Shown: one piece after another, positions 50,397-59,159 of the stretch
Layout: each line of letters starts with the position of its first letter
Numbering within the stretch: the first letter of the stretch is position 1
Source: Candidatus Peribacterales bacterium
Lineage (GTDB): Bacteria; Patescibacteriota; Gracilibacteria; Peribacterales; Peribacteraceae
Length of the DNA stretch: 64,000 nt
Direction of reading: 5' to 3'
Assembly: GCA_020058765.1 (NCBI GenBank)
Contig: JAGVDM010000001.1
Coordinates: forward strand, 1-64,000
Position numbers and translations under genes: made by a program
Notes under the pieces: generated by a model
Databases searched by the model: none
Told to the model about the DNA's origin: nothing
What the model saw: only the letters and a program-made list of their open reading frames with translations

Positions 50397-51710
50397 TCAA
50401 ATTCCAGCCGTTTTGCGGAAATTCACTCGATCTTCGGGGTTGGGGGTGGTGCCGCGGTTGTCACTACATTGGAGAACCCCCGCCTTCATGCGGGCGAACT
50501 GTTTGTCTGCAATATCCTCTTCTACAAGCGCGCCGCTACTCACAAACGTACCGCTGCCGATCTTCACACCCGGGTTCATAGTCGTGCGCACTCCCAGGCG
50601 GCAGTCATCGCCAATCACCGCGCCGAACTTCTGGAGGCCGCTATCCACCTTCTCTCCATCGACTACAGAGACGATTGTGCCCTCATCTAAGCGCAAATTC
50701 CCAGTCATGCTCCCCCCGCCAAACGACACATTTCGCCCAATAATACTATCCCCGATGTACGACATATGCGTCCATACATGGCTGTGGAGCACGCTGCCCT
50801 TCACTTCGGTGTTGTATCCCACCACACAATGGTCGCCGATGCTCGACTGCCGCACGAGGGCGTTATTGGCGATAACAGAACCTTTCCCAATACAACATGG
50901 GCCAACAATCGTTGCGTGGGGGAAGACCTTCACACCCTCTTCAATGACAACTGGCCCCTCCACCACTGCTGTTGGGTGGATGGATGCACTCTTATGAATG
51001 TGCGGCTTCTGGATATCTTGGAGCAAGATTGGCAGGAGCGAGAGTAGATGCCAGGGGTACTTCACTGCTTGCCACGCACCGTCGTACGGAACGGCCGCAT
51101 AGGATGCCGTGCCAAAGAGGCCATCCAATGCCTTTTCATAGCCGTATCCATCGTCGTTCGCATCATCAATGGCTCGCAGCGCCTCAAGCAATACAGCACC
51201 ATCGGCATGGTAATGGCAGACGATATTCACCAGGTTACTCGGTTCGTTCCCTGCACCCGGTTTTTCCACAATGCCGGTGATGCGATCACCGTCCACAGAT
51301 AAATACCCTCCAGGGAAATACTGCGCGACCGTTTGCCCCAAGAGCGCGCCGTTCCGCCCCTTCTGCTTGCCCGCGGCAACGGTGGAGCGGTAGGCAGTAG
51401 GATCAATCACATCGTTGGCGCCCACCACCAGAATATCCTCCGCACCAATTGCCGGGAGCGCACTCAACAGTGCACCGCGCATGCCTTGTGCTAAGTTCTC
51501 CTGCTCCACAAGCACGGCGTTTGGATAGAGCATATGCACCTCATCCAAATTGTTTTTGCTTCCAATGAAGACCACATCATCGCAACCAGCTTGCGCCAAG
51601 CGATCCACTACATGGGAGAGCAGCGGTTTCCCACAAATAGGGAAGAGTGGCTTCTCGGTGAGTGGCCAGAATCTGCGCGACTTGCCGGCGAGCAGCACTA
51701 GGGTCTTCAA
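50397..51710 (-). CDS. GlmU-like sugar-1-phosphate nucleotidylyltransferase with beta-helix domain
   Basis: The 437-aa protein has a nucleotidyltransferase domain (LLAGKSRRFWPLTEKPLFPI, then VVGANDVIDP). A left-handed beta-helix of hexapeptide repeats follows from about residue 245 (IHPTAVVEGPVVIEEGVKVF, SIIGRNVSFGGGSMTGNLRL). The architecture is that of GlmU and related UDP-GlcNAc or glucose-1-phosphate enzymes. The glycine-rich loop GKSRRFWPLT departs from the common GxGTRMxPLT, so the exact substrate is open. The start is TTG, with TACAAT 8 nt upstream. Confidence 0.85.
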   Translation of the reverse strand: MKTLVLLAGKSRRFWPLTEKPLFPICGKPLLSHVVDRLAQAGCDDVVFIGSKNNLDEVHMLYPNAVLVEQENLAQGMRGALLSALPAIGAEDILVVGANDVIDPTAYRSTVAAGKQKGRNGALLGQTVAQYFPGGYLSVDGDRITGIVEKPGAGNEPSNLVNIVCHYHADGAVLLEALRAIDDANDDGYGYEKALDGLFGTASYAAVPYDGAWQAVKYPWHLLSLLPILLQDIQKPHIHKSASIHPTAVVEGPVVIEEGVKVFPHATIVGPCCIGKGSVIANNALVRQSSIGDHCVVGYNTEVKGSVLHSHVWTHMSYIGDSIIGRNVSFGGGSMTGNLRLDEGTIVSVVDGEKVDSGLQKFGAVIGDDCRLGVRTTMNPGVKIGSGTFVSSGALVEEDIADKQFARMKAGVLQCSDNRGTTPNPEDRVNFRKTAGI

Positions 51711-51718
51711 CGTCAGTT

Positions 51719-51724
51719 ATTGTA
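51719..51724 (-). promoter_or_regulatory. -10 box TACAAT for the GlmU-like gene
   Basis: TACAAT on the minus strand is 8 nt from the TTG start at 51710 and supports that rare start codon. Confidence 0.4.
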
Positions 51725-51769
51725 GTCGCAGAGGGCATTCTAGAGCCAGCGGATGCGGCGGAATTTGCA

Positions 51770-52588
51770 TTACCACTCCAGGGGAATTGTCCGTTCATGC
51801 TGCGTGTTACGAATAGGAATACCTAGTTGTTTGTAGCGATCCATCACATCCGCATGCGGGTGGCCGAATGTGTTGTTTCGTCCCGCAGAAAGCACGGCAA
51901 GTTTCGGTGCAACGGCAAGCAAGAACCCTGTAGAAGAAGAGGTTCTGCTGCCGTGATGTGGCACTTTCAGAATGTCAGCCTCCACATCTGCACCACTGGC
52001 AAGGATCCCCTGCTCAGCATCTTTCCCAATGTCACCAGTGAGAAGTATGCGAGTGTCGCGAGCGAGTACACGGAACACAACCGAGGCGTCGTTCGGTTCA
52101 TCTTGTTCCCTGCCGAACACATCCGTCGGCGGCCACACCACGTCCAGTACTGTGCCGTCGTCGAACACAATGTCCTGCGCGGGATCCGCCGGAAGAATAG
52201 GAACGGCATGCGATGCGAGCAGAGCAAGCAACGCCTCATATCGGCCAGAGCGCTGCACGGCACCGCTCATCAGTACGGCGTTCACGCGGTAGCGCCGCAA
52301 CACTTCTGGCAGGGCAGTTACATGATCCGCATCGGGGTGAGACAGCACCACAAGCTCTATGGTGCGATCAAAGAATGGTAGATGTGTACCAAGGTGCGAG
52401 AGGAGATCCAAATTCGGGCCACCATCTATAACGATCTGTGCGCCGCCCGGAGTGACCAGCAGCAGAGCATCACCCTGACCAACGTCGAGCGTGTACATCT
52501 GCAGTGTGCCGTTTGGGAGCAGTGCATATTCCCGCAAACAGAGCAGGCACAGAATGCTGAGCGCTGGGAGTACGAATCGCGAAAGCAT
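51770..52588 (-). CDS. ComEC-like metallo-beta-lactamase-fold hydrolase, exported
   Basis: The 272-aa protein has an N-terminal hydrophobic segment (FVLPALSILCLLCLREYALL) and then the ComEC/Rec2 C-terminal hydrolase domain. Visible parts are MYTLDVGQGDALLLVTPGGA, IVIDGGPN, VVLSHPDADHVTALPEVLRR (the HxDxDH-type metal site) and ILKVPHHGSRTSSSTGFLLA. The ComEC channel domain is absent, so this is a stand-alone domain, plausibly an extracellular nuclease or phosphodiesterase. TAGCAT lies exactly 6 nt before the ATG. Confidence 0.87.
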   Translation of the reverse strand: MLSRFVLPALSILCLLCLREYALLPNGTLQMYTLDVGQGDALLLVTPGGAQIVIDGGPNLDLLSHLGTHLPFFDRTIELVVLSHPDADHVTALPEVLRRYRVNAVLMSGAVQRSGRYEALLALLASHAVPILPADPAQDIVFDDGTVLDVVWPPTDVFGREQDEPNDASVVFRVLARDTRILLTGDIGKDAEQGILASGADVEADILKVPHHGSRTSSSTGFLLAVAPKLAVLSAGRNNTFGHPHADVMDRYKQLGIPIRNTQHERTIPLEW

Positions 52589-52594
52589 GTACGC

Positions 52595-52600
52595 ATGCTA
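52595..52600 (-). promoter_or_regulatory. -10 box TAGCAT for the ComEC-like gene
   Basis: TAGCAT on the minus strand is followed by exactly 6 nt and ATG (52588); predicts a leaderless mRNA. Confidence 0.45.
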
Positions 52601-52680
52601 ACAATCACATTCGTGCACACTCTTGTTTTATGCCCAAAAAACGGGGGTGTTCTGCATACAGCAGGAACCATTCCCCAGGC

Positions 52681-54072
52681 TTACACTGCGGCTTTCTTCG
52701 ACATGCGCATGCGCTGCCAACCTACAGCCATGCCCGAGAGTGCGAGGCTCGCTGCGAGGAAGCCCATGCCCGATTGCGGTAATCCGCTCGCCGGTGGCGT
52801 ACCGAGTGGCAGCTGTGCAGACACCGGAGGAAGAACTGGTGCTGGCACAGGTGGTGTAGGGATCGGAGTAGGTTGCACTGGTGCAGGTGCAGCTGGCGTC
52901 GGCATGTTTTTACCGAGCCACGCTGTTTCGAACACGCCCGAGGACAGTGTTCCTTGCTCATCCATAACTTGCACGAGCAATCCAAAGTGGCCAGCAGGCA
53001 CACTCTGTATGTTCACTTGCGTTGCATTGGCCGGCACCATTGCGGGGCTCACAAAACTATTCCCCGCGTCGAAGCTCTGACCCACGAGCAAGAATGCTGC
53101 GTTGGTGGAGACTGATGCCAGATCCCATTCTCCCGTTACATTGAATGTGCCGTTCGCACCGGGTGCAACGCGTAGGCGTAGACCCGTGATGTTCTGGATC
53201 CCTTGAGGAGCCTGTGGCACTTGTGGTGCGGGCGCTGGTGATGGCGGGAGAGGTGGCTGCGTTGTAGGTAATGGTGGCTCCACTGGAGCAGAAGACGATG
53301 ACGCTACAGACGACACAGAAGATGCGCTCGCCGGTGGCGGTTCGCCTTTCCCTGTGAAGAACGCAGCTTTACTTGCTTCATCAAATGTCACGCCAAGTTC
53401 AGTGCGTAGCGCGTCTGTGAGCTGTACCTGATACACCACACCACCCTGCTGCAGATCGGTAACGAGCGTAACCGTATTCCCTTCACCCTGGAGCGTTCGT
53501 ATAGCGAGCACTTCGCCACCTGCCTTGGTGATGCGAAATGCAGTTGCCGCAGACTTCGGGCGCACCTGAATAGATGCGGAGAACGTGAGGCGTACGCTAT
53601 CGGGCGTAAGGGATTCCGCAGAGAGGAGTGCCAAAGATCCCGACTCTTCTGGTGCTGGTAGTGGTGGAGTGGGTTCCGGTGATGGTGGAAGTGGTGCCTC
53701 GGCATCAGGGTTCTCTACAGGGAGAATTTGGATCTCTTCCATAAAGTACTCACTCTCATCGCCATCCATATTCACGGCCATCACTGCCATGTAGAGGCCT
53801 TCTGCTGGGATAGCTTCTGTAAAGATGTATTCCGGCTTACTATCTTCTGTTTCTTCAAAATCGTCGTATGCACCGCCGCTCTCCAAGATTGAATCCGCAG
53901 CGTAGTACACACGGTAATAGGCGATGTCTCCACTTGCTTCAGCATCCCATGTAATCAGCACAGATCCGTCATTTTGAGCCTTTGCCTGTAGGTTCATTAC
54001 ACCACCAGGTGCCGCCGCAAATGCGGAAGTGGCAACGGTGAACGCGAAGACTGCAGAGAGGAATCGGTTCAT
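52681..54072 (-). CDS. Secreted FN3/Ig-like surface protein with LPQSG sorting signal
   Basis: The 463-aa protein has a signal peptide (MNRFLSAVFAFTVATSAFAA) and a fibronectin type III domain at residues 25-110 (LITWDAEASGDIAYYRVYYA). A second beta-sandwich of the Ig type follows (SLTPDSVRLTFSASIQV), then Pro/Ser linkers and a third beta domain. The C-terminus is GLPQSGMGFLAASLALSG followed by a basic tail RMRMSKKAAV. This is the LPxTG-like tripartite sortase signal (LPQSG, hydrophobic span, positive tail). It would be linked to the wall or a surface polymer. The frame opens upstream at 54177, but 54072 gives the signal peptide. Confidence 0.82.
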   Translation of the reverse strand: MNRFLSAVFAFTVATSAFAAAPGGVMNLQAKAQNDGSVLITWDAEASGDIAYYRVYYAADSILESGGAYDDFEETEDSKPEYIFTEAIPAEGLYMAVMAVNMDGDESEYFMEEIQILPVENPDAEAPLPPSPEPTPPLPAPEESGSLALLSAESLTPDSVRLTFSASIQVRPKSAATAFRITKAGGEVLAIRTLQGEGNTVTLVTDLQQGGVVYQVQLTDALRTELGVTFDEASKAAFFTGKGEPPPASASSVSSVASSSSAPVEPPLPTTQPPLPPSPAPAPQVPQAPQGIQNITGLRLRVAPGANGTFNVTGEWDLASVSTNAAFLLVGQSFDAGNSFVSPAMVPANATQVNIQSVPAGHFGLLVQVMDEQGTLSSGVFETAWLGKNMPTPAAPAPVQPTPIPTPPVPAPVLPPVSAQLPLGTPPASGLPQSGMGFLAASLALSGMAVGWQRMRMSKKAAV

Positions 54073-54127
54073 GGTTTGTGTGTAGATTTCCAAATATTCT
54101 ATCACAAACCGCCTCCTAGAGCCAGAG

Positions 54128-55591
54128 CTACTCTGCGCGCCTCGGCAGCACAGTTGTGTGCAAACCACAGAGCACAAACAGCACCACGAGCAGTACGCTC
54201 ATACTCATTAGGCCAATCACTGTTGCGATCTCGCCCAGTAGGAAGGGCTGGTACATCCACAACGAAGCCGCAAGAAGCGTAGTAAAGGCGAGCCACCGCC
54301 CAATGTGATTCCAGGGGAGCGCTACAGGCATGCGACGCAGTGCCTGCGGCAACAAGAGTACCGTCAGCACAATGTGCGTGATGATCGATGTAATCCCTGC
54401 ACCAACGAACCCTTGCTGAGGGATGAGTACAAGATTGAGCGCGACGGACAACACGGCACCAATGGATAAACTCGCAACGAGGGGTTTCCATGCGTTGCCA
54501 GAAAGCAGTGTATAGAATCCAAACGTCACAAGACCGTTTAAGAACATTGGCAGTGCGAGCAGCGCCAGGGCAGTATCGGAACCCGGTGTTGTGGCCGTGG
54601 ACAAATACGCTTCGCGCGTAAGGAGCAGCACAAGAGGCCGCGTCCACAGTGCAGAAAACAACGCCGACACAGAGCCAAGAATGAGGAGCAGGAGCAGAGT
54701 TTTCCCCAGTAATGCACGCGCTTCATTGCTCTTGCTCTCCATGCTACTGAGCACTGGCAGTACCGAATTGAGCAGGAATGTTGGGAGCAGATATCCCATG
54801 TCTGCCATGCGCAGCACAAAGCCGTAGTACGCATTCTGCAATTCGAAGTCCGGTCGCAGCAGCGCAATGAGCGTTACATCTAATTGCCGGTAGAGCGCGG
54901 TGCACAAAAACGCGAGACCGAAGGGGGCAGCCTGCTTGAGCATGCGCAGCATTTCACCGCGATCAAACACAAGTCGAGGGCGGATTCTGCTCTGGCTAAA
55001 GTAGAGCGAGAGCAGGAGCAAAATGAGCGCGCCCGCTCCGCCGATTGCGAGGAACGCAAAGCACAACATGACGTCATCGCTCTCGCGGAAACCAGCCACA
55101 ATGAACGCGCCGATCGCTGCGGCAGTGAAGATGCGTTGAGTAACTTCCGCAATGAAGACCGTGTGCATGGAATACGTCACCTGGAACACTGTGCGCAGAA
55201 TACCGGCAAGTAGCGTGAAGAACGGTACAAGTGATGCGATGGTGACTGCGAGTGGCAGTGGCGTGCCCTGCCATGCAGGCAAAATCCACACGAGCACAAT
55301 CGCGCTCCCCAACGAAAGCAGTAGTATTACAGTGCGAAGCACAATGAGTGTGCCAAGCACCCGTTCCTTGTCCGTTGCACGGCTCACTTCGCGCACGGCA
55401 ACCGCATACAAGCCGAAGTCGGCGAGTATGCCGAAGAGCTGTAGGAATCCGTATGCCGAGTTGTAGGTGCCTGCAAGTTCCTGGCTCAAACCCACTGCCA
55501 CAAATTTCACCGTGAGAATACTCAGCGCAGCCATGGTGATCTGGCTGGCCATCTGCCACAGCGTGGACGTTGCAATCTGTTTGGTCGGCAC
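54128..55591 (-). CDS. Polysaccharide flippase, MOP superfamily (Wzx-like)
   Basis: The 487-aa protein has 12-14 predicted transmembrane segments. Its N-terminus STLWQMASQITMAALSILTV and the GTYNSAYGFLQLFGILADFG loop are typical of O-antigen or teichuronic-type polysaccharide flippases (PST family). It would move lipid-linked oligosaccharides across the membrane, in keeping with the glycosyltransferase and GlmU-like enzymes nearby. MurJ is an alternative but the N-terminus fits Wzx better. GTG start, exactly 6 nt after TACCAT. It is divergent from pyrB. Confidence 0.85.
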   Translation of the reverse strand: MPTKQIATSTLWQMASQITMAALSILTVKFVAVGLSQELAGTYNSAYGFLQLFGILADFGLYAVAVREVSRATDKERVLGTLIVLRTVILLLSLGSAIVLVWILPAWQGTPLPLAVTIASLVPFFTLLAGILRTVFQVTYSMHTVFIAEVTQRIFTAAAIGAFIVAGFRESDDVMLCFAFLAIGGAGALILLLLSLYFSQSRIRPRLVFDRGEMLRMLKQAAPFGLAFLCTALYRQLDVTLIALLRPDFELQNAYYGFVLRMADMGYLLPTFLLNSVLPVLSSMESKSNEARALLGKTLLLLLILGSVSALFSALWTRPLVLLLTREAYLSTATTPGSDTALALLALPMFLNGLVTFGFYTLLSGNAWKPLVASLSIGAVLSVALNLVLIPQQGFVGAGITSIITHIVLTVLLLPQALRRMPVALPWNHIGRWLAFTTLLAASLWMYQPFLLGEIATVIGLMSMSVLLVVLFVLCGLHTTVLPRRAE

Positions 55592-55597
55592 GGACGC

Positions 55598-55603
55598 ATG
55601 GTA
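55598..55603 (-). promoter_or_regulatory. -10 box TACCAT for the flippase gene
   Basis: TACCAT on the minus strand is followed by exactly 6 nt and GTG (55591); supports the GTG start and a leaderless mRNA. Confidence 0.45.
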
Positions 55604-55691
55604 GCGGATTTGCGCTATGCGCGTGCTGCAAGAATCGCCATTTTGGCGGTGGACATATCCCTACAGAGTCCGTAGGATATGCCGCGAACAG

Positions 55692-56612
55692 ATGCCACTT
55701 CCCTTCCAGCATCTCACGTCCACTAAGCAGCTCTCTCGGAGCGATACGGACGCAATTTTGGTGAAGGCAAAAGAAATGGAGGCGGTTGTAGCGAAGGGAG
55801 AAGCCAATCATGTACTGCAAGGCAAGATCCTTGCGAGCCTCTTCTACGAACCAAGCACACGCACACGCCTCAGCTTTGAGTCTGCCATGCAGCGCCTTGG
55901 CGGCCAGATCATCACGGCAGAAGGGATTCAGTTCAGCTCCATGTACAAAGGCGAGACACTGGAAGACACCATCATGATGGTGTCGCAGTACGCAGACATC
56001 ATTGCCATGCGCCACCCGGAACAGGGCAGTGCAGATCGCGCTGCAGCTGTGAGCACGGTTCCCTTCATCAACGCGGGAGACGGCCCTGGCCAGCACCCCA
56101 CACAGGCGTTGCTCGATATGTACACCATTCTCAAGGAACGCGGCACACTCGATGGCATTCACATCACCATGGTTGGCGACCTCAAGTTCGGCCGAACAGT
56201 GCACTCACTCAGCTATCTGCTCGGTCTCTACAAAGACGTCCGCTTTACCCTCGTGGCGCCGCAAGAATTGCGCATGCCCGAGAAAGTCACATCGTTCTAC
56301 CAAGAACACGCAGTGCCGTACACCGAAGTGGAATCGATCGAAGAAGGCTTGGATGCAGATGTGCTCTACATGACACGCGTGCAGCAGGAACGCTTTGAAG
56401 ATAAAGCTGAATACGAGCGCCTCAAGCTCAAGTACGTGCTCACTGCGGCGCAGATCAAAGGTCGAGATATTACCGTAATGCACCCACTCCCACGCGTTGG
56501 CGAAATCGCAACAGATGTTGATGCACTCCCGAACGCTGCATATTTCCGCGAGGCTGGTAACGGTGTGTTCGTCCGTATGGCACTGCTCGCTATGCTCCTC
56601 GGGAAAGCATGA
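55692..56612 (+). CDS. pyrB: Aspartate carbamoyltransferase catalytic subunit
   Basis: The 306-aa protein joins carbamoyl phosphate and aspartate, the second step of UMP synthesis. Motifs seen: LFYEPSTRTRLSFESAMQRL (carbamoyl phosphate loop), PFINAGDGPGQHPTQALLDM, ITMVGDLKFGRTVHSLSYLL, VLYMTRVQQERF and ITVMHPLPRVGEIATDVD. The frame extends upstream to 55617, but the start at 55692 matches the family length. tauE and pyrC follow with 4-bp overlaps, suggesting one operon. No pyrI is present. Confidence 0.95.
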   Translation: MPLPFQHLTSTKQLSRSDTDAILVKAKEMEAVVAKGEANHVLQGKILASLFYEPSTRTRLSFESAMQRLGGQIITAEGIQFSSMYKGETLEDTIMMVSQYADIIAMRHPEQGSADRAAAVSTVPFINAGDGPGQHPTQALLDMYTILKERGTLDGIHITMVGDLKFGRTVHSLSYLLGLYKDVRFTLVAPQELRMPEKVTSFYQEHAVPYTEVESIEEGLDADVLYMTRVQQERFEDKAEYERLKLKYVLTAAQIKGRDITVMHPLPRVGEIATDVDALPNAAYFREAGNGVFVRMALLAMLLGKA

Positions 56613-57340
56613 TGGAACCCTCTGTGCTCCTCCTCCTAGGAATCGTGATCTTCCTGGGAAGTATTTTTGCGACAATCGCAGGAGGAGGATTAGGAATCGT
56701 GATTATCATCGTGCTCACGTTCTTCCTCGACATACGCGCAAGCGTTGTACTGGTTTCGCTTATTGGATTCTTCATCCAGCCCGCAAAAATTTACCACTTC
56801 CGACAGTTTGCTGACTGGAACATTGTGCGGTGGTACGTGCTTACAGGCATACCCGCCAGCTTTCTTGGAGGACTCATGCTCTTTACGTTGCCACAGCGAA
56901 TAGTGGAAATCCTTTTGGGAATATTCTGCCTCTGTTTTGCGGCATTTCGCCTTTGGCATCCCACATTCCGAGTGGAGCCCCGCATCCCCACATTACTCGG
57001 CATGGGTGCTGTAAACGGGCTGCAGGGTGGGGCAGTGGGAGAGGCCATGTTGCTGCGCTCGCCGTTTCTGCTGTCACTTGGTCTCAAAAAAGAAGCCTTC
57101 GTCGGCACGTCGTCGATCATTGCATTCGTAATGAATATTGGGAAAGTAACGGCATATCTGCCCAATGTGTCGTGGGATCGCACAACGTTTTCCATTCTCG
57201 CCGTTGCGCTGCTGCCCATTTTCGCGGGAGTCGCTATCGGGAAGCGCTGTCTGCGATTCGTGAGTCACAATGCCTTCGAAAAACTTCTCCTGTGCGTGAT
57301 TACGATTGGTGCATGTAAACTCCTCTTGATCCCATCATGA
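56609..57340 (+). CDS. TauE/SafE-family membrane transporter
   Basis: The 243-aa protein has about eight hydrophobic segments and the TauE/SafE duplication pattern: GSIFATIAGGGLGIVIIIVL at the N-terminus and AVNGLQGGAVGEAMLLRSPF in the second half. Family members export or import small anions such as sulfite, sulfoacetate or related organic acids. It overlaps pyrB and pyrC by 4 bp on each side, so it may move a pyrimidine pathway compound; that is inference. The start is ATG 56609, with ATG 56612 as alternative. Confidence 0.85.
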   Translation: MMEPSVLLLLGIVIFLGSIFATIAGGGLGIVIIIVLTFFLDIRASVVLVSLIGFFIQPAKIYHFRQFADWNIVRWYVLTGIPASFLGGLMLFTLPQRIVEILLGIFCLCFAAFRLWHPTFRVEPRIPTLLGMGAVNGLQGGAVGEAMLLRSPFLLSLGLKKEAFVGTSSIIAFVMNIGKVTAYLPNVSWDRTTFSILAVALLPIFAGVAIGKRCLRFVSHNAFEKLLLCVITIGACKLLLIPS

Positions 57341-58476
57341 TGAAGATTCCCGCTCTCATCGATTGCCACGTGCACTTTCGTGAGCCCGGCCTCACGCACA
57401 AGGCAGATATGGAAACAGAATCCGCAGCAGCCTTTGCGGGTGGTGTACATACGGTGTGCGAGATGCCGAATACCAACCCCCCAGCAACGAGTGTCGAAGC
57501 ATTCCAAGATAAAGTTGAGCGAGCAAAACGAATAAAGAATGTCGATGTCCGCTTCTTTTTCGGAATTACCGAATTACCGCATCTGGAAGGGCTCCGGGCA
57601 GTATGGGCTGATCCTGCCCTGCGCGCACGATGCTGCGGCGTGAAGATCTACTTTGATCATTCCACCGGGAACCAAGGTGCATCCGCAGATGTAATCGCGG
57701 AAGCATTCCGCGTATGCGGGGAACTGGATATTCCCCTCGTTGCGCATTGCGAAGACGCGCACATGAATGACGAAGCGAAACGTGTGGTTACACAAGATAT
57801 TGGCGGCTCAGGCGTTGCGCTGCATTCACTCCATCGCCCACCAGGGTCCGAAGCACAGGCGATCGAACATGCGATTCGCCTTGCTCGGCAGCACGGCACG
57901 CCATTCCATGTCGCGCACCTCTCCACCATGCAGGGCATCGATCTAGTGCGCGGCGCCAAGGCGGAAGGGCTGCGCATCACTTGCGAAGTTGCGCCACATC
58001 ATTTGTTCTTGAGCACGCAGGATTACGGCACGCTCGGGACATTGGGGAAGATGAACCCACCTCTTCGCGAGGCGGATCATCAACGCGTGCTGTGGGAAGG
58101 TATTGCCGACGGCACAGTGGATTGCATCTCCACTGATCACGCGCCGCATACCCTGCAGGAAAAACAAATTGATAATCCCCTCGATGCGCCGAGCGGTGTA
58201 CCTGGCGTGGAAACCATGCTGCCGCTTCTCCTCACTGTTGCCGCTGGCGGGTGGCCACATCCGCGCGGAGAACGCTGTATCGAATCATTCACAATCGACG
58301 ATATCGTTCGTCTCTGCTTCGCGAATCCCAATCGCATTTTCCGCCTTGGGAAAGATGGCAGCGACGTGATCACTATCGACTCCGATGCACAGTGGGCCAT
58401 CACTGCAAATCAGCTCCATTCCAAATGCGGGTGGACCCCGTACGAGGGATGGAAGGTGCGAGGAAAGGTTGTTTAG
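57337..58476 (+). CDS. pyrC: Dihydroorotase
   Basis: The 379-aa amidohydrolase cyclises carbamoyl aspartate to dihydroorotate. It begins with the metal motif IDCHVHFREPGLTHKADM and continues with CEMPNTNPPATS, VKIYFDHSTGN (in the place of the carboxylated lysine region), PLVAHCEDAHM, PFHVAHLSTMQGIDLVRGAK, CEVAPHHLFLS and the catalytic aspartate in CISTDHAPHTLQEK. This is the class I (AllB/PyrC-like) type. Its stop overlaps the convergent HAD gene by 4 bp. With pyrB it indicates de novo pyrimidine synthesis. Confidence 0.93.
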   Translation: MMKIPALIDCHVHFREPGLTHKADMETESAAAFAGGVHTVCEMPNTNPPATSVEAFQDKVERAKRIKNVDVRFFFGITELPHLEGLRAVWADPALRARCCGVKIYFDHSTGNQGASADVIAEAFRVCGELDIPLVAHCEDAHMNDEAKRVVTQDIGGSGVALHSLHRPPGSEAQAIEHAIRLARQHGTPFHVAHLSTMQGIDLVRGAKAEGLRITCEVAPHHLFLSTQDYGTLGTLGKMNPPLREADHQRVLWEGIADGTVDCISTDHAPHTLQEKQIDNPLDAPSGVPGVETMLPLLLTVAAGGWPHPRGERCIESFTIDDIVRLCFANPNRIFRLGKDGSDVITIDSDAQWAITANQLHSKCGWTPYEGWKVRGKVV

Positions 58477-59105
58477 AGGAGTGTGAGCAACTCGGCGAGC
58501 GAGTGGATCACCGTATCGGCTTTTTGCTTTGCCTCATTTGGCGTGTTTGCATTGGGAACCACCCAACAGGGCATGCCCGCAGAGTGTGCCGCTGCCACAT
58601 CGAACATCTGGTCACCAACATACAAACACTCACTCGGTTGCAGATGCAGGCGTTCTGCTGCAAGCAGCAGCATATCCGGCTCGGGCTTTCCTTGTTCCAC
58701 GTCATCGCACGTAATAATCATTTCCGCATATCGAGAGAGACCAAGCTTCGCATCGAGCGGATCGGTGTAACTGCGGTGAGAACCGGTGGCGATCGCGATG
58801 CGCGTTCGCCCCTTCAATTCTGTGAGCACTTCTTCTGCGCCAGCAATCCACACAGCGCTCGTTTCAAGAGCGCGAATGTACCGCGCGTCCCTGCTTGTAC
58901 GGAAAGCATCCACTGTCTCCAGTTTCCCTATACCTTCAAGCACGGTGTGTACATGACTCGCCTTCGTATACAGGTTCTCAATGAAATCTTCGTCGCTCAT
59001 AGAGACGCCAATATCTTCCAATGAATCCACATACGCCCGTGTCCACAGTGTGATGGTGTCCACGAGGGTTCCATCCAGATCGAAGATGACGGCGGCGTAC
59101 GACAT
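58473..59105 (-). CDS. HAD-superfamily phosphatase, phosphoglycolate/phosphoglucomutase type
   Basis: The 210-aa protein has motif I VIFDLDGTLVDT (nucleophile Asp and acid-base Asp), motif II IAIATGSHRSYT, motif III lysine in DVEQGKPEPDMLLLAAERL and motif IV YVGDQMFDVAAAHSAGMPC. A helical cap lies between motifs I and II. The substrate is unknown; phosphoglycolate, sugar phosphates and nucleotides are all used in this subfamily. The start at 59105 is preferred because it begins just before motif I; TACACT lies 9 nt upstream of it. Confidence 0.88.
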   Translation of the reverse strand: MSYAAVIFDLDGTLVDTITLWTRAYVDSLEDIGVSMSDEDFIENLYTKASHVHTVLEGIGKLETVDAFRTSRDARYIRALETSAVWIAGAEEVLTELKGRTRIAIATGSHRSYTDPLDAKLGLSRYAEMIITCDDVEQGKPEPDMLLLAAERLHLQPSECLYVGDQMFDVAAAHSAGMPCWVVPNANTPNEAKQKADTVIHSLAELLTLL

Positions 59106-59114
59106 GACCGCGGC

Positions 59115-59120
59115 AGTGTA
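59115..59120 (-). promoter_or_regulatory. -10 box TACACT for the HAD gene
   Basis: TACACT on the minus strand is 9 nt from the ATG at 59105, as for dnaE. Confidence 0.4.
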
Positions 59121-59159
59121 GGGTGCTGCCACGGTCAGTGCATCTATTCCGGGGAGTGT

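Noticed and set aside
55074-56204. Minus-strand open frame of 376 codons
   Set aside because: It covers both pyrB and the flippase start region in the wrong frame and has no recognisable motif.
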